A stretch of 64,000 bases of DNA. It comes from Symbiodinium natans (taxonomy: Eukaryota > Sar > Dinophyceae > Suessiales > Symbiodiniaceae). A program made the translations under genes and the position numbers. Where the stretch lies: NCBI GenBank assembly GCA_905221605.1, contig CAJNDS010000602.1, forward strand, positions 864,351-928,350. Direction: 5' to 3'. A model generated the notes under the pieces. The model ran no database searches. It saw nothing but the letters and a program-made list of their open reading frames with translations, and was not told where the DNA came from. Below are positions 24,391 through 35,892 of this stretch, one piece after another (within the stretch, counting starts at the first letter, position 1; each line of letters starts with the position of its first letter).

Positions 24391-24575
24391 ACTCTCCATT
24401 CCTCCCTCCTCCCTCCCTCCTCCCTCCCTCCTCCCTCCCCCTCCCTCCCTCCCTCCCTCCTCCCTCCCTCCCTCCCTCCCTCCTCCCTCTCCTCCCTCCC
24501 TCCCTCCCCCCCCCTGCCTCTCTCTCTCTCTCTCTCTCTCCCTCTCTCCCTCTCTCCCCCTCTCTCCCTCCCTCT

Positions 24576-24629
<54 letters not shown>

Positions 24630-24667
24630 CCTCCTCTCTCTCTCTCTCTCTCTCTCCCTCTCTCGCT
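24391..24667. repeat. (CCCT)n/(CT)n pyrimidine array
   Basis: About 275 bp of CCTCCCTC-type units grading into pure (CT)n at 24577-24622, then (CT)n with CCCT. It is a second pyrimidine array about 180 bp beyond the previous one. Confidence 0.9.
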
Positions 24668-24719
24668 CTGTTTAGCACTTCAGAAACAAGCAGATTTAAC
24701 GTCCCGACGCGACCTCCCG

Positions 24720-26886
24720 TTTTAGTGAAATCAGCGACCCGAGCCGACCCGACCTGCCCGTAAGTTCCATGATACTAATTACACCAGTTTAGGATCTATG
24801 CAGCCAATCTTTGAAGATTTTCAGAGCCCCGTGCGGAGAATCTGTGTAGCGTTGTTTGCAGTTTGTTGAACCTCTCTCTCAAGAAAATTGACTTCACGCA
24901 GGTGGGAGAACATGTTTTGGAACACCGTCACCAAGAAAGACGTCAGCATGGTAAGGAGAGCTCGCTTAGTTGCAGGGTTGGAGGTTTTGGGCGAGCTTTG
25001 CAGGAGCTTTGCCAGAGCTTTGCAAGGTTTTTAGCTTGTTGACCACTCATGTATGAGACGGGCCATGCTAAGCCCCGTGCAGCTCAAGACTCAGATTCTT
25101 CATTCTACAGTCTTCTCAATCTTTGCACATCTTTGCACCATCTTGGGCGCGAAACTAGTTGCAGCCAAAAAAGACCGTGGGAATTTGGAAATGGAAACAC
25201 AAATAGCCAGCAGTCTAGCAATAGTCATACGACATGACATGAGCATATTAATTGAAATCATGCACGCAACAAGGCGGGCGCAAGGTCCAGCCTGCAGGGT
25301 TTAGTATCCTGGATTTGGACATGCATCTGGGCCTCTGGAGTCTGCGTTCAGCAATTGCTTGAGTCGGGAACGAGACGACAGCCGCCATGCTAGCAAGAAG
25401 GTATAAATTGCAAGCATCGCGTCAGAACAAAAGCCGTCGATTGTCGCTGGTCGAGCTTTTGTCCCCCCACGCTGCGCCTTTCCAGATATAGTTAGAGTAT
25501 GTGGAATAGTCATATGTAACATAGTTGTTGTTTTAGTACTAGCATGTACTACATTGGTTACTGGTGTTGGTTTTCATATCATAGCTGTTCGTTAAAGACA
25601 GCAGTTTTCTTGTCATGGTCACAACGAGATGGTATTCACCATGCTATTTCTGTAGCTATAGGTGGATGAGGTAGGTGGCAGCAGCGCAGTCGAGACCATC
25701 GACAGCTGTCAGGACATGCGTTGTGTTTTTCGCCCTGCTGACTCTCGCTTGGTCCTTGATTACAAGCTTCCGGGCTTGCGATGTTGTGCATACCAGTACT
25801 CGCTGGCTTCGGAGGCTTCGGGTCTTGGTTTTTTCGGAGTTGCAAACATGAATGTAGTTCGTGCATCTGTTGCTGCATGGGGTGCGGCATGTGGAGTGAC
25901 ATTGTGTTTTCTCTGAAGGGCATGAAACGACTTCTTCTGATACGTACGGTCCGGACGCTCCTGGAGGTGGAATTTTGTCCGGCTCTACACGGGGAAGTAG
26001 GGTGTCGGTTCAGCAAGAAAGCACCTCAGGATAACAGCTGATTGTTTCAGGTCGCCAAAGTTCGAGACTTTTTTGTGGTGGTCGTTCAGCTTTGCGCGCA
26101 GGCTATGCTACCTGGATCCGCACTGCAATCGAACTGCACTGGCGGACTTGCATGACGGAGAAGCTTACAAAGATGTGGCTGGATAAGATGCCCGATGGCA
26201 TTGTTAAGGTTGTATAGTTATAAGGTTAATGGGTTCCAGGGTGTATGTTGCTGCGTAACCAGACGTCTCAATTTTCTCGTGATATCTCTTAATGTTACTT
26301 TGTTACTTGTAGCGGGATGAGTTAGAGCTCCTGGCTGTGCCCAGCAGCCGAGATACAGCTGCTGAAGCATACTGCTGTCATTTAGACCTCCTCAAAGATG
26401 TGAACAACTTCAACTTCCTAAAGCTTGAGCAATTGCACTTGCAATGTTCAAAGAAAAAAGTGTGTTGACATGCTCTGTGCACCTCCAAAGGGAAACTTGA
26501 TGCCACCAGGAATGCTCACTTCTTGTTGCAGCTGCGCGATGGCACGGACATCGACAATCCGGATCAGCGAATTCAGGAAGATGAGGGCTGAAGGTTCACT
26601 CTGGGGTTTAGGGCTTCTGTTGTGGTGTATACGGGATGCGAAGGATTGCTCTTCGGGGTTTGTGGACTTGGGGTTTACGGATTGTAGTGCGAGTAGTGCG
26701 ACCTTAAGTGACAGGGTTTCAGTTTCAGTTCACGTTTCAGGAAGATATTGAGCACTTCACGGCGCAGACGGTCGAGCTCATCTGGGATGCACTGGACTCT
26801 GTGAGATAAATACCTGAACAGATTAAGAAGATACAGTCCAGGCACAGCCAGCAAAAGCGGAGCGTATGATGTTTTAGTTGTAACCT
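24720..26886. other. 2.2 kb without a supported gene
   Basis: There are only short frames. A GGAGCTTTGCMAGAGCTTTG short repeat occurs near 25000-25030. No RNA gene or mobile element end is apparent. Confidence 0.35.
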
Positions 26887-27012
26887 ACCCCCTGCCTCCC
26901 ACCCCCTTCCCCATCCTCCCCCCTCTCTCTTTCTTTTCTTTTCTCTCCCCTTCTCTCCCCCGCTCTCTCCTTGTCTCCTCCTCTCTCCCCTCTCTCGCCC
27001 CCCACCTTTCTA
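26887..27012. repeat. CT-rich tract
   Basis: About 125 bp of C/T-only sequence on the plus strand (CCTCCCACCCCC, TCTTTTCTTTT, CTCTCCCC words). Confidence 0.8.
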
Positions 27013-28240
27013 TCTCGGATGACTTCCTCGCAGTGAGGTGCAGTCTTGCCGGAGCAAGCCTCCTAAGGATCACGTGAATTATTTCATCGTGTTTGCCTTC
27101 GTGGTTTTTACAATGACTCCTCCAAGCTCGCCATTCACACTGGGAGCGCACGTTCCTGGTTGGTTTTTGATCTTTCTGATTCTTGGGCAGCGAAGTCTCA
27201 TGTCTTTTGATTTCAAATGTTTGGTGAGGTCTTCCACTTACCTAAAGTATATTGTAGCAACTTGGACTTAGCTTCTGCATGATTGCAGAAGACAGCCAAG
27301 GACTTGTTGGTCAATTTTCGGCTTGGCGTGCGCCCATTACCTCGGAAAACAGAAGCTTTGCCTGCCATGAGCTTACTTCAAAACCTAATGGCCAAGCTTC
27401 AAGCTTCAACATGCGAAGCCATTTTGGGACCCGTTGTCTCGACATACAGAACATAAGTGCATTGTCGCTTATCCCGTATTCTAGGCTGCCAGTTGCCCGA
27501 AGTTCGGATTAGGGTGCAAGACGGAAGTTTCAGACATGATGCCGCTTCCCAGCCCTAAGTCCGAGGATGCTGCCGCTGAGCATTCAGAGTGAGACCTGCG
27601 AAGCCAGGGTTCGGAAAGATTTATCCCACTGCAGTGAGCATGCCGAAAGCATTTCGGTATATGGGTCTGCCGGGCTGGAGCAGAGAAGGATCATGTGCTT
27701 TGGCTGAGTAGGCAGAGTTCAGAGAGTTTCGTGTTGAGGGAGTTTGAAGATGCTTTGAAGCGCTTACCCCTTGAACATCCGTGAATTTTTTTTGCGCTTT
27801 CACTTCGCCACTGGTTTGGTCAAGCGGGGGGCCCTTCCCTTTATCTTCCCTTTATGTCCATTGTGCATCCCCCTGAAGCGCGGAACCAGAAGGGACCACT
27901 TGAAGGCTTTGAAGGCTTTGAATGCTTTGAAAGCGAGTTTGAGCTTCAAGCAATTCCCTCTGCAAAGCTTTTCACGAAAGCTAGCTCCTTCGGAGCTTGC
28001 GGGAGTTCTTGTTTACCACTTTGTTGTTGGGACAAACAGCACTCAAGGGCCTGAATCTCCGATATATCAGGTTTAAGGTGCCGGAAGGGGGGGGTCCCAA
28101 ACCTCTGGGGAGCGACATGCAAGGAATCTTATAAGGGTGGGGGGGCCCCCCCCCTTTGGTCCCCCCTCCCCCCTCTAGGTCCCGCATTGTTAACCATTAT
28201 TTCTGGCAAATTTTGCTATCGCTGTTGCAGTGCAAGTGTC
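27013..28240. other. 1.2 kb without a supported gene
   Basis: A short GAAGGCTTTGAAGGCTTTGA repeat lies at about 27902-27935. A GC-rich inverted segment (GGGGGGGTCCC with GGGGGCCCCCCCCC) lies near 28087-28175. No coding support. Confidence 0.35.
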
Positions 28241-28590
28241 TCCTGCATGAGCTTGCGTTGTTTGATCTCCGAACTGCAGAACCGGTTCGCATGACAGCAA
28301 GCAAACGAAAGGTGTACTAGACGAGCTTGCTTTGTGAGAAGTCAGAAGATGTTTTCTATGCATGAAGTCTTTCGTACACATGAAGACTACGTACACGCAT
28401 GCATCGAACCAGATCTGTCAATATGAGCTTGCATTGCACGCAGCAAGACAGTGAAGAGTATCCTGTAGGAGCTTGCCTTGCGTGATCTCCAACATTTAGA
28501 CGAAGCGGTTTGCGTGATAGCAAACAAGCGACGAATGCCCTGGACGATCTTGCGTTGTGAGATTTCCTAGGATGTGTCCTATGTATGACC
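28241..28590. repeat. Divergent 220-bp direct repeat
   Basis: The block beginning TCCTGCATGAGCTTGCGTTG (28241) is repeated exactly 220 bp later as TCCTGTAGGAGCTTGCCTTG (28461). Both continue through GATCTCC, GGTTYGC, ATRGCAARCAAACG/ATAGCAAACAAGCG, GACGAKCTTGC and TGTGAGA to TCCTATGTATGA/TTCTATGCATGA. The copies are about 125 bp of visible homology and clearly diverged. No coding potential is shared between them. Confidence 0.65.
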
Positions 28591-31400
28591 TGAGCTCATG
28601 TGTAGGAGAGTTTGTGCGACAGTGCCTTCTGTGCCCTAGCTTTCGTTCGCCCTGCTCTCAAGTAACTTCGCTTTCATGCCAGCAGCAGATAGTAATGTCC
28701 AAATGTTTGTCGACCGTGGATATGGTAGACTGCAAGGTGAGCCTTGAATGCTCCTAGCCCTTGGCCATATCGAACCCAGGTCATCTTTCGGACAACTGAA
28801 GCTCGTTCTGCACAACCACATGCAATTGCAAAAGCGCGTTGACATCTTCAAGGCCATGTTAGACTACGTTCAGTGGATGCTTTTGGACTGCACTTGCGCC
28901 TCCCACCGTCATGGCCCCCAGTTCTGCCAGATTGTGTTAGTGTTTAGGGTTTAGGGCAAGGGTTCCTGGTCCTGGTGTTCCGCATTGAGTTGACAGGGCC
29001 TCTGTCGGATCCCTTGCCTTCCATTCACGAAGAACTCACGACAACCCAAATGCCAATGGTCCTTCAGGAGTTCCTTTTGATTGGGGGGGGGGTGGAGGGT
29101 GCTGGGTTTTCACCTTTCTTTCTTTCTTTCCATCAAGGTCCCTAATCTACCAAAGCGCCTCAGCCACGAACAGCGAGTCCGAGACTTCAAAATGTTCAAC
29201 GCACCCTGTGATCAGATTCCCGACTCTCAGTCCTCCTCTCGACCCAATTCCCCAGGCTAAGCAGAAGCTTCAAGACATGAAGGGGCATTTGGTTGGCTTT
29301 CTTTAGAGAAAGGCTCTTCCACTTCAAATGATTTTCGTATGGGCCCACCTGCCTGAAATGCCGGTTACTCAGGCTTCCCAACTTCATCTTGCTGCCCTGT
29401 CTTTTCCACCAACAAATTGATTTCGGATCCTTCATGCAGATCTCAGGCCACTCGGCAGTCACTAGAGCGCCTTCTAAAGCTCTGGGTTGAGAGATTCGGC
29501 GAGAATCCTTCCAGTATTTGCAGCTGCAATGGGGGGCTGATGGCAATTCAATATATATGGTATCAGAAGACAAGCGAGCTAGCTATTCAGCCATGTTCAG
29601 CTATGTTAAGGTTGCTTGTTCAATCTTGTTCCGGTTGAAGCTGCAAAGTTGCAAGCCATGACGCGACGCAGAACAGGTGCGAAATCCAGACCCTGCCACC
29701 CCAACATCCCCCAATTCTGTGATCCAGTGCATGTTCATTCATTTGTTGCCTCCAGACTCAAACCAAGGGGCCTCCAGCCATGTCATCAGCTGCCTCGCCT
29801 GGTTCGTTGACTCTTACGGCTGCTTGGGGCGTTTAAGGCCCCACTCCACCCCTCCCCTGTCCTAGACGTCACTACGGCATGCACGAGTTTTTTTAATCAT
29901 GCTCGTTGGTTGGAACATTTGTTTCTCCGGCTTACAAACTGTGAATATTGAGCATCCTTCCCTGTCAGCGGTCTTGCTTCGTTTTCGGAATGTTTCATGA
30001 ATAGCTCTCCTGCACATTCCTCCGTACATTTCCTGCAGCTATGAGGCAACAACACATGTATTTCCACGTTTGTCGCTAAAGTCGCAACTGGTTCTTGGAG
30101 AGAGCTGCCTTCATACTGCAAGGTCTCATTTGCGATTGGCGGGCATCTCTGAGCCTTGCAGCGGAGAGCATGGCACTACTTTTTGGCTGATTTTCGAAGT
30201 TTTGTGAGAAATTGTGACACTGATCGAGTTTCAGGGCGCTATCGCTAGGGCCTAATGATTGGCCTAATGAGTCTCCTAGATCATGGCACCCTGTTTTGCA
30301 TCCGTCTCGGCCCAGAGGGGAGCGACAAAGAAGAAGTAGAAGCAGCAGAAGACGAGGAGGAGGAAGCGAGGGCAGAGGAAAGGGAGGAAGAGGAGAGGGG
30401 AGGCAGAAGCAAAAGCAGTAGAATTAGGAAAACGAGGTTGAAGCCAAAGGCAATGCAAAGATAGTGTGGGCATGACTGCCATTTATTTGTCGGGCACCCA
30501 GAGCACAAGGAACCGAATACTTGAGCTGGAAGATGGTATTGCTTCAGTCTGCCCGAGCGAAGCGTCGCCGTTGGTGGTTGCTCAGAGGCCGGGTTCAGCG
30601 AAAGAATGACAGGCAGATTCAGGTGTCTTGTGTAGAACGGGGTAGCAAGCTCGGCACGGGTCTTCGTGTATCCTTCTTGTATCCGTCAACTGCTCAACTG
30701 CTGCCTGTGTTGCACATCGAGCCCCCCCTTCGGCCGCCGCTAATTCTTCATATTGTACAGGACGGGTAGGAAGTAGGAAGTAATTTGCTGGAGGGGCGGG
30801 GACGCTTGTTCAGTCTAGAACCAAAAATTCATTTAAAAAAAAACTCCAAACCCCTCAGAGTGCTAAAAAAGCTGCAGAATCGAGGAAGGGCCAGGGGGGT
30901 CTTAATTAAGGTTCTATGAGAGCTTTATCTCGATTAGAATCATTTCATGTGAGTTCGCTTGCAACGAAAGCATTGCGCCCGAAGATCTGAGTACAGGTCT
31001 GTTGCCGTCCAGAACTTTCGGGGATTTTAGCGGAACATGGAAATCGCTTGAACTTCATGCAGACGAGGAGAAGACAGCGTTCCGGGCTGGATCTTGGGAG
31101 GGGAGGCGAGCGAACGTGTTTGCATATGCATTTTATATATGAGCAAAGGTCAAAACTATGGTAATTGCGGTTTTATCTTGGCAGGACATTTGCTTGCTGA
31201 AGTGTCACAAAACCCTGTAAAACGACGGGGAACACTGAAAAGCGACGCCCCTTATTTGAGTAGCCCGTAAGACAAAAACCCCTGTAAAGCGATGGGTTGC
31301 AGCAAAACCATGCAAGACCCTCAGACGGTTGCTCATACATATATATGGGTCACCGCCTATAGCGGTTCCCCTGTGTTTTTGCACATTCCCTTAAACCATC
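28591..31400. other. 2.8 kb without a supported gene
   Basis: A GA-rich segment at 30325-30400 encodes only Glu-rich peptide. TTTAGGGTTTAGGG occurs once at about 28943. There is a G run at 29080-29090 followed by TTTC repeats. No family-level coding signal. Confidence 0.35.
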
Positions 31401-31404
31401 TAAC

Positions 31405-31790
31405 CAAAATCCCTCAAACCATTAAACCATTAAACCATTAAACCATTAAACCATTAAACCATTAAACCATTATTAAATCATTAAACCATTAAACCATTAA
31501 ACCATTAAACCATTAAACCATTAAACCAATGGTTTCCCCCATATGAGAATCCCCTTAACCATTAATTAAACCATTAAACCATTAAACCAATGGTCTCCCC
31601 CCCAAACCATTAAACCATTAAACCATTAAACCATACCATTAAACCATTAAACCAATCGTTTCCCGCTTCTGAAAATCCCCTAAGCCACTAAACTATTAAA
31701 CCATTAAACCATTAAACCAATGGTGTCCCCCTTATGAAAATCCCCTAAACCATTAAACCATTAAACCATTAAACCAATGGTTTCCCCCAT
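31405..31790 (+). repeat. (ATTAAACC)n array, left arm
   Basis: An 8-bp unit, ATTAAACC, repeats about forty times in four blocks. The blocks are separated by spacers of the type AATGGTTTCCCCCATATGAG followed by AATCCCCTTA. The array is mirrored in reverse complement at 33310-33612, so this is one arm of a large inverted repeat. Confidence 0.9.
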
Positions 31791-31803
31791 ATGAGAACAG
31801 AAG

Positions 31804-31828
31804 GGTGCGCTGTGGGGCCTGCGTTTTT
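31804..31828 (+). repeat. Inverted-repeat arm next to the ATTAAACC array
   Basis: GGTGCGCTGTGGGGCCTGCG plus TTTTT is found in reverse complement at 33284-33308 with one mismatch. This shows that the inversion includes unique sequence as well as simple repeat. Confidence 0.8.
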
Positions 31829-31833
31829 GAAAC

Positions 31834-32208
31834 GCTCTTCGTTGAAGATTCCGTTGTTTGAGGTTGGATGGGCGAAGTTAAGTAGTTGAACTATACTAAG
31901 GTTAGATGGGCGTGGTTGACTGTCATACGTTACTGGTTAGGTAAGGTTAACTTGATTTCTTATGGTTCATTTTTATAGAGTTTTTTTGTGTAGAGGAAGG
32001 GTTTGCTTATAAGCAGTTGGCTTGCTTATAAGCATTGATTCTTTGGGGGTGGGGGGGGAGGGGGGGGGGCTCTTCGTTGAAGATTCCGTTGTTTGAGGTT
32101 GGATGGGCGAAGTTAAGTAGTTGAACTATACTAAGGTTAGATGGGCGTGGTTGACTGTCACACGTTACTGGTTAGGTAAGGTTAACTTGATTTCTTATGG
32201 TTCATTTT
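31834..32208 (+). repeat. Direct 140-bp duplication
   Basis: The block from GCTCTTCGTTGAAGATTCCG to TTCTTATGGTTCATTTT occurs at 31834-31974 and again at 32069-32208. By eye there is one clear substitution (CATACG/CACACG) and a length difference in the final T run. A G-rich spacer with TGCTTATAAGCA palindromic words separates the copies. Near-identity suggests a recent duplication. No open frame of interest. Confidence 0.85.
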
Positions 32209-32346
32209 GAGGGGTGGGGGGGGGGGGGGGGGAGGGGGGGGCGAGGGGGGGGGGGGGGGGAGGGGGGGGGGCGGGGGGGGGGGGGGGGGGGGGGAGGGGG
32301 GGGGGGGGGGAGGGGGGGGGGGGGGCGAGGGGGGGGGGGGGGTGAG
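32209..32346 (+). repeat. Giant interrupted poly-G tract
   Basis: About 135 bp contain only G interrupted by a few single A, C or T bases, including one uninterrupted run of about 22 G. It is followed at 32354-32380 by C8-C10 runs that could pair back to it. Strong G-quadruplex potential follows from the sequence. Poly-Gly and poly-Pro frames are artefacts of the tract. Homopolymer length may be affected by sequencing. Confidence 0.9.
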
Positions 32347-32394
32347 GCGCAGACCCCCCCCTCCCCCCCCCCTCCTCGCCCAGGTGCCTGGATA

Positions 32395-33175
32395 TATAAA
32401 ATCTTTAAAATGTAATTGGAACTCCATTGAAATTTTAAAGGTTTCAAGGTTTTAAAGCCTTTAAATTCCTTTAAAACCTTTAAAATTTAAATGGAAGTCC
32501 AATTAAATTTTAAAGGGCGCGGGCCCCCTTTAAAATCTTTAAAATCATGAAAATCTTCAAAATCTTTAAAATTTAATTGGACCTCCATTTAAATTTACAT
32601 GGTTGTAAAGGGTTTAAAGCCTTTAAATTCCTTTAAAACCTTTAAAATTTACTTGGGGAGGCCCTCAATTAAATTTTAAAGGGGCGGGCCCCCCTTCAAA
32701 AAAATCTTTAAAATCCTTGAATTTAATTGGACCTCCATTTAAATTTAAATGGTTTTAAAGGTTTTAAAGCCTTTAAATTCCTTTATAAAATTTACTTGGG
32801 GAGGCCCTCAATTAAATTTTAAAGAGGGTGGGCCACCTTTAAAATTTATTTGGACCTCCATTTAAATATTCAAGGTTTTAAAGGTTTTGAAAGCCTTTAA
32901 ATTCCTTTAAAACCTTTAAAATTTAAATGGAGGTCCAATTAAATTTTAAAGATTTTAAAGGGGGCCCGTCCCCTTTAAAATTAAATTGGGGGCCTCCCCA
33001 AATAAATTTTACAGGTTTTAAAGGAATTTAAAGGCTTTAAAACCGTTAAAACCTTTTAAATTTAAATGGAGATTTTAAAGATTTTAAAGGGGGCCCCTCC
33101 CCTTTAAAATTTAATTTTCCGGCCTCTCCAATTAAAACTTAAAGGTTTTAAAGGAAGTTAAAGGCTTTAAATTAT
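32395..33175. repeat. AT-rich self-complementary repeat block
   Basis: Built from TTTAAA-containing words. Units such as CTTTAAATTCCTTTAAAACC and ATTTAAATGGAGGTCCAATT recur several times, and their reverse complements (GGACCTCCATTTAAATTT, GGTTTTAAAGGAATTTAAAG) also occur within the block. GC islands GGGCGCGGGCCCCC, GGGGCGGGCCCCCC and GGGGGCCCGTCCCC separate units. The 5' half is mostly in one orientation and the 3' half in the other, so the block is itself roughly palindromic. Confidence 0.8.
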
Positions 33176-33283
33176 TATCCTGTGTATGCGCGCGTGCTTG
33201 TAAATATAGAGTATCCGGGATAAAGAGTGTCATGTGCATGCACACCTGCTTTATAAACACTTGTGCCCTGCAAAAACACAAAA

Positions 33284-33612
33284 AAAAACACAGGCCCCAC
33301 AGCGCACCGCCCTCTATGAGAATCCCCTAAACCATTAAACCATTTTCATGGCGGGCAACCAGTGGTTTAATGGTTTAATGGTTTAATGGTTTGATGGTTT
33401 AATGCTTTAATGGTTTAATGGTTTAATGGTTTAATGGTTTAATGGTTTAATGGTTTAATGGTTTAATGGTTTAATGGTTTAAGGGATATTCGTAAGGGGG
33501 AAACCATTGGTTTAATGGTTTAATGGTTTAATAGTTTAGGGGATTCTCATAAGGGGGAAACCATTGGTTTAATGGTTTAATGGTTTATTGGTTAAATGGT
33601 TTAATGGTTTAA
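33284..33612 (-). repeat. (GGTTTAAT)n array, right inverted arm
   Basis: This is the reverse complement of the 31.4-31.83 kb arm: the 25-bp unique word at 33284-33308, then GGTTTAAT units with the same spacers inverted (CTCATAAGGGGGAAACCATT). The two arms enclose about 1.45 kb. Confidence 0.9.
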
Positions 33613-33779
33613 TGGTTCTCCTGCCGAGGTACCTCTACCGCATCTTTTCTGCTCCTAAAGTTCTGATTCGCAAGCAGTGTCCCCTGTATCCTTTCTGCTC
33701 CGAATATTCTGAATCGCAAGCAGTGTCTCCCGTATCTTTTCTGCTCATAAGTATACGTATACTATATGGGATTGCGCCT

Positions 33780-35892
33780 TAAACCCTAACTCTTAAACTC
33801 TGACTCTATAGGGTTTTAAGGTTAGGGTTTAGGTTGAATTGCCGGCTTAGGTTTCAATGCTTCAATCTTTAACCCTAAACCTGTCAACCTTAACCCTCTA
33901 GGGTTGGGGTGCCTACATCATCATCGGATTTGACAAGCTCTGCGGAAATTTCTATATGACAAGGTTATAACTTATTGCTGTGGTTATAACTATGGGTGAG
34001 GGTTTGAATTTTATACACTTATGTAAACCCACTAGAATAAGGGGAACCCCATCACGCCCCAACAAGCGAAATATCCCAAATACTTTACCTTAGCTAAAAT
34101 ATCTCAAGCAACCATTCCCCGATACGCAACACCTGAATTCCATCATTTAACGATACAGTATGTGTATATGTTGAATCCCAGCAAGTAGTGAAAGTGACGA
34201 GCTCTGCGGATATATGTACATGACAAGGTTATGACTTGTTGCTGCAGTTATAACTATGGTTCAGGGTTTGATTGATATACATGTAAATTCACCTATAAGA
34301 AAATGAGGGCAACCCCATCACGCCGCAATAATAAGCAAAACAAAACCTTTATCCCAAAAGCTTTACCTTACCTAAGATCGCTCAAGCAACCATCCCCCGA
34401 TAAGCAAAACTTGAATTATCCTCTTTGTATATATTTTGAATCCCATGAAGTAGTTTTCAGGACATTCTCTCACAGTATTCTCGCGTCACCGGGGCGAAAG
34501 AGCCCTACAAACGTAGGCATAGCCCTGTGGGGTTTAAGGTTCGGGGATTTAAGCTCTAAGTGCTCTGGGGTTTTATGGTTCTATTGTATAGGTAATTAGT
34601 GCCAACCTTAAAACTAAGCCTTTAAACCCTATAGGGTTCAATGGTTCGACAACCTAAGGTCTGGGCATGTATACCTTCAGCACCCTTTAGGGTTAAAACC
34701 TTGGAACCTTTGGGAGCCCTGTAGGGTTTTACGGTTCTGACCCTAAACGAATCAGGGTTAAGGTCTGAATGCCCGAACTTTAAACCCTTAAGATTAAAAC
34801 TCTTTGAGTTTTCGTTTTAAATGCCTAAGTCCTAAACCCCAACCCCTTACACCTTAACTCTACAGGGTTTAATGATGTTTAATGGTTCGGGCTTAGGTTG
34901 AATTGCCGGCTTAGGTTTAAATGCCTCAATCTTAAACCCTAAACCTGACAACCTTAACCCTCTAGGGTTGGGGCGCCTACATCATGATCGGATTTGACAA
35001 GCTCTGCGGAAATTTCTATATGACAAGGTTATAATTTTTTGCTGCGGTTATAGCTATGGTTCAGGGTTTGATTTATATACATGTAAATATCCTATAAGAA
35101 AATGAGGGTAACCTCATCACGCCCCAGTAAGCAAAACACAACCTCTATCCCAAAAACTCTACTTTACCTAAGATAGCTCGAGCAACCATCCCCCGATAAG
35201 CAAAACCTGAATTCTATCATGTAACCATATGGTTTGTTTATATTTTGAATCCCAGGAAGTAGTGAAAAGGACATTTGCTCACAGTATTCTCGCGTCATTG
35301 GGAAGAAAGCCCTACAAACGTAGGCATAGCCCTATGGGATTTAAGGTTTAGGGATTTAAGCTCCAAGCCCTATAGGGCTTTAAGGTTCCATCGTACAGGT
35401 ATTGCCTAAACCTTAAACCCTAAGCCTTTAAACCCTGTAGGGTTGAATGGTTCAAGAAAACCTAAGGTCTGGGCATGTATACCTTCAGCACCCTTTAGGG
35501 TCAAAACCTTTGTTCCTTGTAGAGCCCTATCGGGTTTTAGGGTTCTGACCCTAAACGGTTCAGGGTTAAGGTTTAACTGCCCGAACTTTCAACCCTTAAG
35601 GTTAAATCTCTATGGCTTTAGGTTTAAAGTTTAAAAAAACCTAAATCTTAAACCCTAACCGCTTAGCCTTAACTCTATCGGGTTGAACGGTTAGGGTTTA
35701 GGTTTCATTGCGGGCTTACGTTTAAATGCCTCAATCTTAAGCCCTAAACCTGTCAAACTTAACCCTATAGGTTTGGGGTACCTACATCATCATCGACTTG
35801 TTGCTGTGGTTTTAGCGATGGTTTAGGGTTTAAAATATATACATTTATGTAAACCTTTAAAAATAAGGGGAACCGCAATAGGCGGACGCCCA
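33780..35892 (+). repeat. ~0.8-kb tandem repeat with telomere-like words
   Basis: Landmarks recur in order: GACAAGCTCTGCGG at about 33931 and 34995 (variant GACGAGCTCTGCGG at about 34197); ACAAGGTTATRACTT; GGTTCAGGGTTTGAT; CCCCATCACGCC; AAGCAACCATYCCCCGATA; TTTTGAATCCCA; and ACATTYKCTCACAGTATTCT. Blocks rich in CCCTAAA, AACCCTA and TAGGGTT separate them. The full unit is about 800 bp (34197 to 34996, then to about 35796). The first copy is shortened to about 265 bp and the last is cut by the TATATG array at 35893. Subtelomere-like satellite DNA is inferred. Confidence 0.75.

Noticed and set aside
23734-24725. Leu/Ser/Ala/Arg repeat proteins (187, 138 and 149 codons)
   Set aside because: They are translations of CT-type arrays.
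32182-32455. Poly-Gly and poly-Pro proteins
   Set aside because: They are translations of the poly-G tract.
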